15,598 nucleotides of DNA from Deinococcus sedimenti (lineage in GTDB: Bacteria; Deinococcota; Deinococci; Deinococcales; Deinococcaceae). Below the pieces are notes generated by a model that made no database searches, was not told the origin of the DNA, and saw only the letters and a program-made list of their open reading frames with translations. Shown one piece after another: positions 12,524 to 15,598 of this stretch. The stretch is taken from positions 1 through 15,598 of the forward strand of contig NZ_BMQN01000032.1 in the NCBI RefSeq assembly GCF_014648135.1, written 5' to 3'. The position numbers and the translations under genes were made by a program. Numbering within the stretch: position 1 is the first letter of the stretch; each line of letters opens with the position of its first letter.

Positions 12524-13789
12524 ATGCCCCTGACCCCCCTCTCCCGCCCGCTGACCGCCGAGGACGCCGCGCACTTCCTGCGCCGCACCGCCTTCGGCGC
12601 GACCGACGCGCAGATCCGCGCGCTGGTCGGCCAGAACGCCCAGGACGTGGCCCGCGCCGCCCTGGCCTTCGATCAGAGCCGCGCCAGCAGCACCCCCTTC
12701 GACCCCATGCAGGGCGCCACGCCCGGCGCGGCCCTGCAACTCGGGCGCGGCGCGTGGCTGTACGAACTCGCGTACGGCCCGCACCCCCTGCGCGAGAAGC
12801 TGGCCCTGACCTGGAGCAATCACTTCGTGGTCGCCACCGACAAGGTCCGCAACACCCCGGCCATGCTGGACTACCTGAACCTGCTGCGCCGCCACGCCGC
12901 CACGACCTCCTTCGAACGCTTCACGCTGGACGTCGCGCAGTCGCCCGCCATGCTGCGCTACCTGGACAACGACCAGAACCGCAAGGGCAAACCCAACGAG
13001 AACTTCAGCCGGGAACTGCTGGAACTGTTCACGACCGGCATCGGTGCCTACACGGAAACCGACGTGCGCGAGGGCGCCCGCGCCCTGACCGGCTGGACCT
13101 TCCAGGGTGGGCGCGGCAACCAGCAGTACCTGCAGCAGCCACGCTTCGTGAACCAGCCCCAGCAGCACGACGCCGGCCGGAAAACCTACCTGGGCCAGAC
13201 CGGGAACCTGACCGGCGAGGACATCGTCCGCATCGCGACCTCACACCCGGCCACCGCCACGTTCGTGAGCCGCAAACTGCACCGCGCGTTCCTGGCCGAC
13301 ACGCCCGACGAGACGGCCGTGAAGGGCAGCGCCGCCACCTGGACCCGCACCAAGGGCGACGTGATGGCCGTCCTGACCGAACTGCTCGCCAGCGAGGCCT
13401 TCTACGCCAGCCGCGCGCGCATCATCCGCTCGCCCATCGAGTTCATCGTGGGCGGCATCCGCACGCTGGGCCAGCCGCCCATCGAGGCGCGGACCCTGCT
13501 GAACCTCGCCGCGACCGCCGGGCGGATGGGACAGGTGCTGCTGGAACCCGACACCGTCAAGGGCTGGGACGGCGGACGCGAGTGGATCAACGACACCACC
13601 CTGCTGCTGCGCCTGCAGGTCGCCGCCGCCCTGACCATGGGCTCCAAGGCCCCCAACCTCGACACCCCGCCCAGCCTGCTGGCCCTGACCGGGCAGGAAC
13701 GCCCGGCGGGCGCGGTCCTCCTGAGCAGCCTCAAGGGCCGCCAGCGCACGTACCTGAGCCTGATCAGCCCCGAATTCCAGCTGTCCTGA
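12524..13789 (+). CDS. DUF1800-domain protein
   Basis: A 421-aa protein that is DUF1800 throughout. Characteristic blocks are [13 protein letters not shown] (15-27), [13 protein letters not shown] (89-101), [15 protein letters not shown] (138-152), [24 protein letters not shown] (158-181), EGARALTGW (183-191) and a later region with [16 protein letters not shown]. The biochemical function of the family is not established; it is almost always next to a DUF1501 gene, as here. No signal peptide is visible, although its partner has one, so it may be co-exported or act inside. AAGGAG at 12511-12516 is 7 nt before the ATG, favouring this start over the TTG at 12518. A sigma-E-type promoter lies about 50-80 bp upstream. 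Confidence 0.93.
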   Translation: MPLTPLSRPLTAEDAAHFLRRTAFGATDAQIRALVGQNAQDVARAALAFDQSRASSTPFDPMQGATPGAALQLGRGAWLYELAYGPHPLREKLALTWSNHFVVATDKVRNTPAMLDYLNLLRRHAATTSFERFTLDVAQSPAMLRYLDNDQNRKGKPNENFSRELLELFTTGIGAYTETDVREGARALTGWTFQGGRGNQQYLQQPRFVNQPQQHDAGRKTYLGQTGNLTGEDIVRIATSHPATATFVSRKLHRAFLADTPDETAVKGSAATWTRTKGDVMAVLTELLASEAFYASRARIIRSPIEFIVGGIRTLGQPPIEARTLLNLAATAGRMGQVLLEPDTVKGWDGGREWINDTTLLLRLQVAAALTMGSKAPNLDTPPSLLALTGQERPAGAVLLSSLKGRQRTYLSLISPEFQLS

Positions 13790-13858
13790 CCTGCGCCCGG
13801 ACGCCGCCCCTGGCCCCGAGCCGCGCCCCACCCACCCGACCTCCCGGAGGTTCCCCCC

Positions 13859-15027
<1,169 letters not shown>

Positions 15028-15031
<4 letters not shown>

Positions 15032-15519
15032 TCGCCCGCGCCCGGGGGGTCGCCGCGACATTGGCGGGGCTGGTGCTGCTGTCGCCGCTGCTGGTGCGCC
15101 CCGCCGAGGCCCTGCCCCGCTACCGCCTGCAGGCCGCGCCGCAACTGCACCTCACGCAGGGGCTGGAATTATGGGACCTGGACCGCCGCGTGATGCCCTG
15201 CACGTACTGCCACGTGAACGAGAAGGGCGGCGCGCCCTGGAATCCGTTCGGGCAGGCGATTCAGGCGACGTTCGCCCGCGAGGCGAAGGAGGGACGACAC
15301 CTGACTTTCCCGCAGGCGCTGCACGCCCTGCTGCAGGCCGACACCGACGCGGACGGCGACCGCTACCCGGACGCCCTGGAAATCTATGCGAAGACCCTGC
15401 CGGGTGACCCGGCCAGCACCCCGGCGCAGCCGCTGGCGGAATTGCGCGCCGCCTTCGACCGCGCTGGAGGTGCCGAGCAGTTCGCGCCGCCACAGAAAGG
15501 CAGGAAGACCGGACAATAA
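15028..15519 (+). CDS. Small exported protein with CxxCH heme motif and calcium-type loop
   Basis: A 163-aa protein. A signal peptide (basic MIARARG, hydrophobic core to about residue 23, likely cut after AEA at 28) precedes a single CTYCH motif at 58-62, the c-type heme attachment sequence, with the two cysteines the only ones in the protein. [11 protein letters not shown] at 105-115 is an Asp-rich loop like those of thrombospondin type 3 or dockerin-like calcium sites. [19 protein letters not shown] lies between and resembles the central part of small exported proteins found with DUF1501 genes. The axial second ligand is uncertain (His87 and others are not conserved by inspection; M56 and H91 are candidates). 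The start overlaps the DUF1501 stop (ATGA). The tail is Lys-rich. Heme binding is inferred from the motif. Confidence 0.82.
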
Positions 15520-15540
15520 AAAAGCCGCCTCGTGGGCGGT
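15518..15540 (-). terminator. Intrinsic terminator (leftward), possibly bidirectional
   Basis: On the - strand, CCGCC-CACGA-GGCGG (15539-15525) is followed after one base by six T residues (15523-15518), a classical rho-independent terminator. On the + strand the same hairpin starts 5 bp after the last gene of the DUF1800 operon and may also end that transcript, though without a U tract. Confidence 0.75.
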
Positions 15541-15550
15541 GATGTCAACA

Positions 15551-15579
15551 ACTATAGCGCGGTATGCAGGATCGGTCAA
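15551..15579 (-). promoter_or_regulatory. Strong housekeeping-type promoter facing left
   Basis: TTGACC (15579-15574), exactly 17 bp, then TATAGT (15556-15551) on the - strand is close to the sigma-A consensus. Transcription would begin near 15544 and run almost at once into the hairpin and T6 at 15540-15518. No convincing gene lies to its left on this strand. Confidence 0.6.
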
Positions 15580-15598
15580 GGCTATGCGGGCCATGGTA

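Noticed and set aside
13011..13020. Additional GGGAACT match as a third ECF promoter
   Set aside because: It is inside the DUF1800 coding region, lacks the T tract and has no TCTAA-like block 17 nt downstream.
15169..15594. - strand open frame beginning at the right edge
   Set aside because: It runs across the promoter and terminator and antisense to the CxxCH gene, and its sequence shows no protein-like features.

Overview
The window is a very GC-rich bacterial chromosome segment that looks like Deinococcus or a close relative. This rests on the base composition, the gene set (MntR-like DtxR regulator, cobS-cobC-cobT, a twin-arginine DUF1501 protein) and several genes that lack a Shine-Dalgarno but carry a TANNNT -10 box 6-7 nt before the start codon, the leaderless arrangement common in that genus. 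The genus is inference. I saw no tRNA, rRNA, CRISPR array or insertion sequence.

Left part (1-5510). A predicted metal-dependent phosphotransfer enzyme (+) faces an operon read leftward: HxlR regulator, an 84-aa unknown, then trpF. The 261-bp gap between them holds five perfect DnaA boxes plus near matches, with no dnaA in the window: an origin-like or DnaA-titrating locus. Divergent from the HxlR gene is a two-gene unit (NIPSNAP-family protein and short-chain dehydrogenase), the likely HxlR target. Next come a four-helix membrane protein (-) and a divergent phosphotransferase-fold kinase (+).

Middle part (5511-10800). A 17-bp perfect inverted repeat separates the kinase from a leftward block: cobS, cobC and cobT, the late steps of cobalamin lower-ligand assembly, then a secreted HtrA-like serine protease with three C-terminal repeats, each carrying one pair of cysteines. 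Upstream of this block, in the same direction, is an MntR-like regulator.

Right part (10801-15598). This is the most interesting region. An ECF sigma factor overlaps a single-span membrane protein (probable anti-sigma factor), which overlaps a secreted protein that I judge to be RseB/MucB-like from its sequence pattern. The layout therefore resembles rpoE-rseA-rseB of proteobacteria. The same 13-bp block, GGGAACTTTTTCG, lies in front of the sigma gene and again at the end of the rseB-like gene. At the same distance in both places it is followed by TCTAA or TCCAA, so both copies look like sigma-E-type promoters. The second copy would drive a DUF1800 protein, a twin-arginine-exported DUF1501 protein and a small secreted protein with a CxxCH heme-binding motif and an aspartate-rich calcium-type loop. 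My reading is an autoregulated envelope-stress sigma module whose local output is this DUF1800-DUF1501-CxxCH system. The right edge carries a strong leftward promoter immediately followed by an intrinsic terminator.
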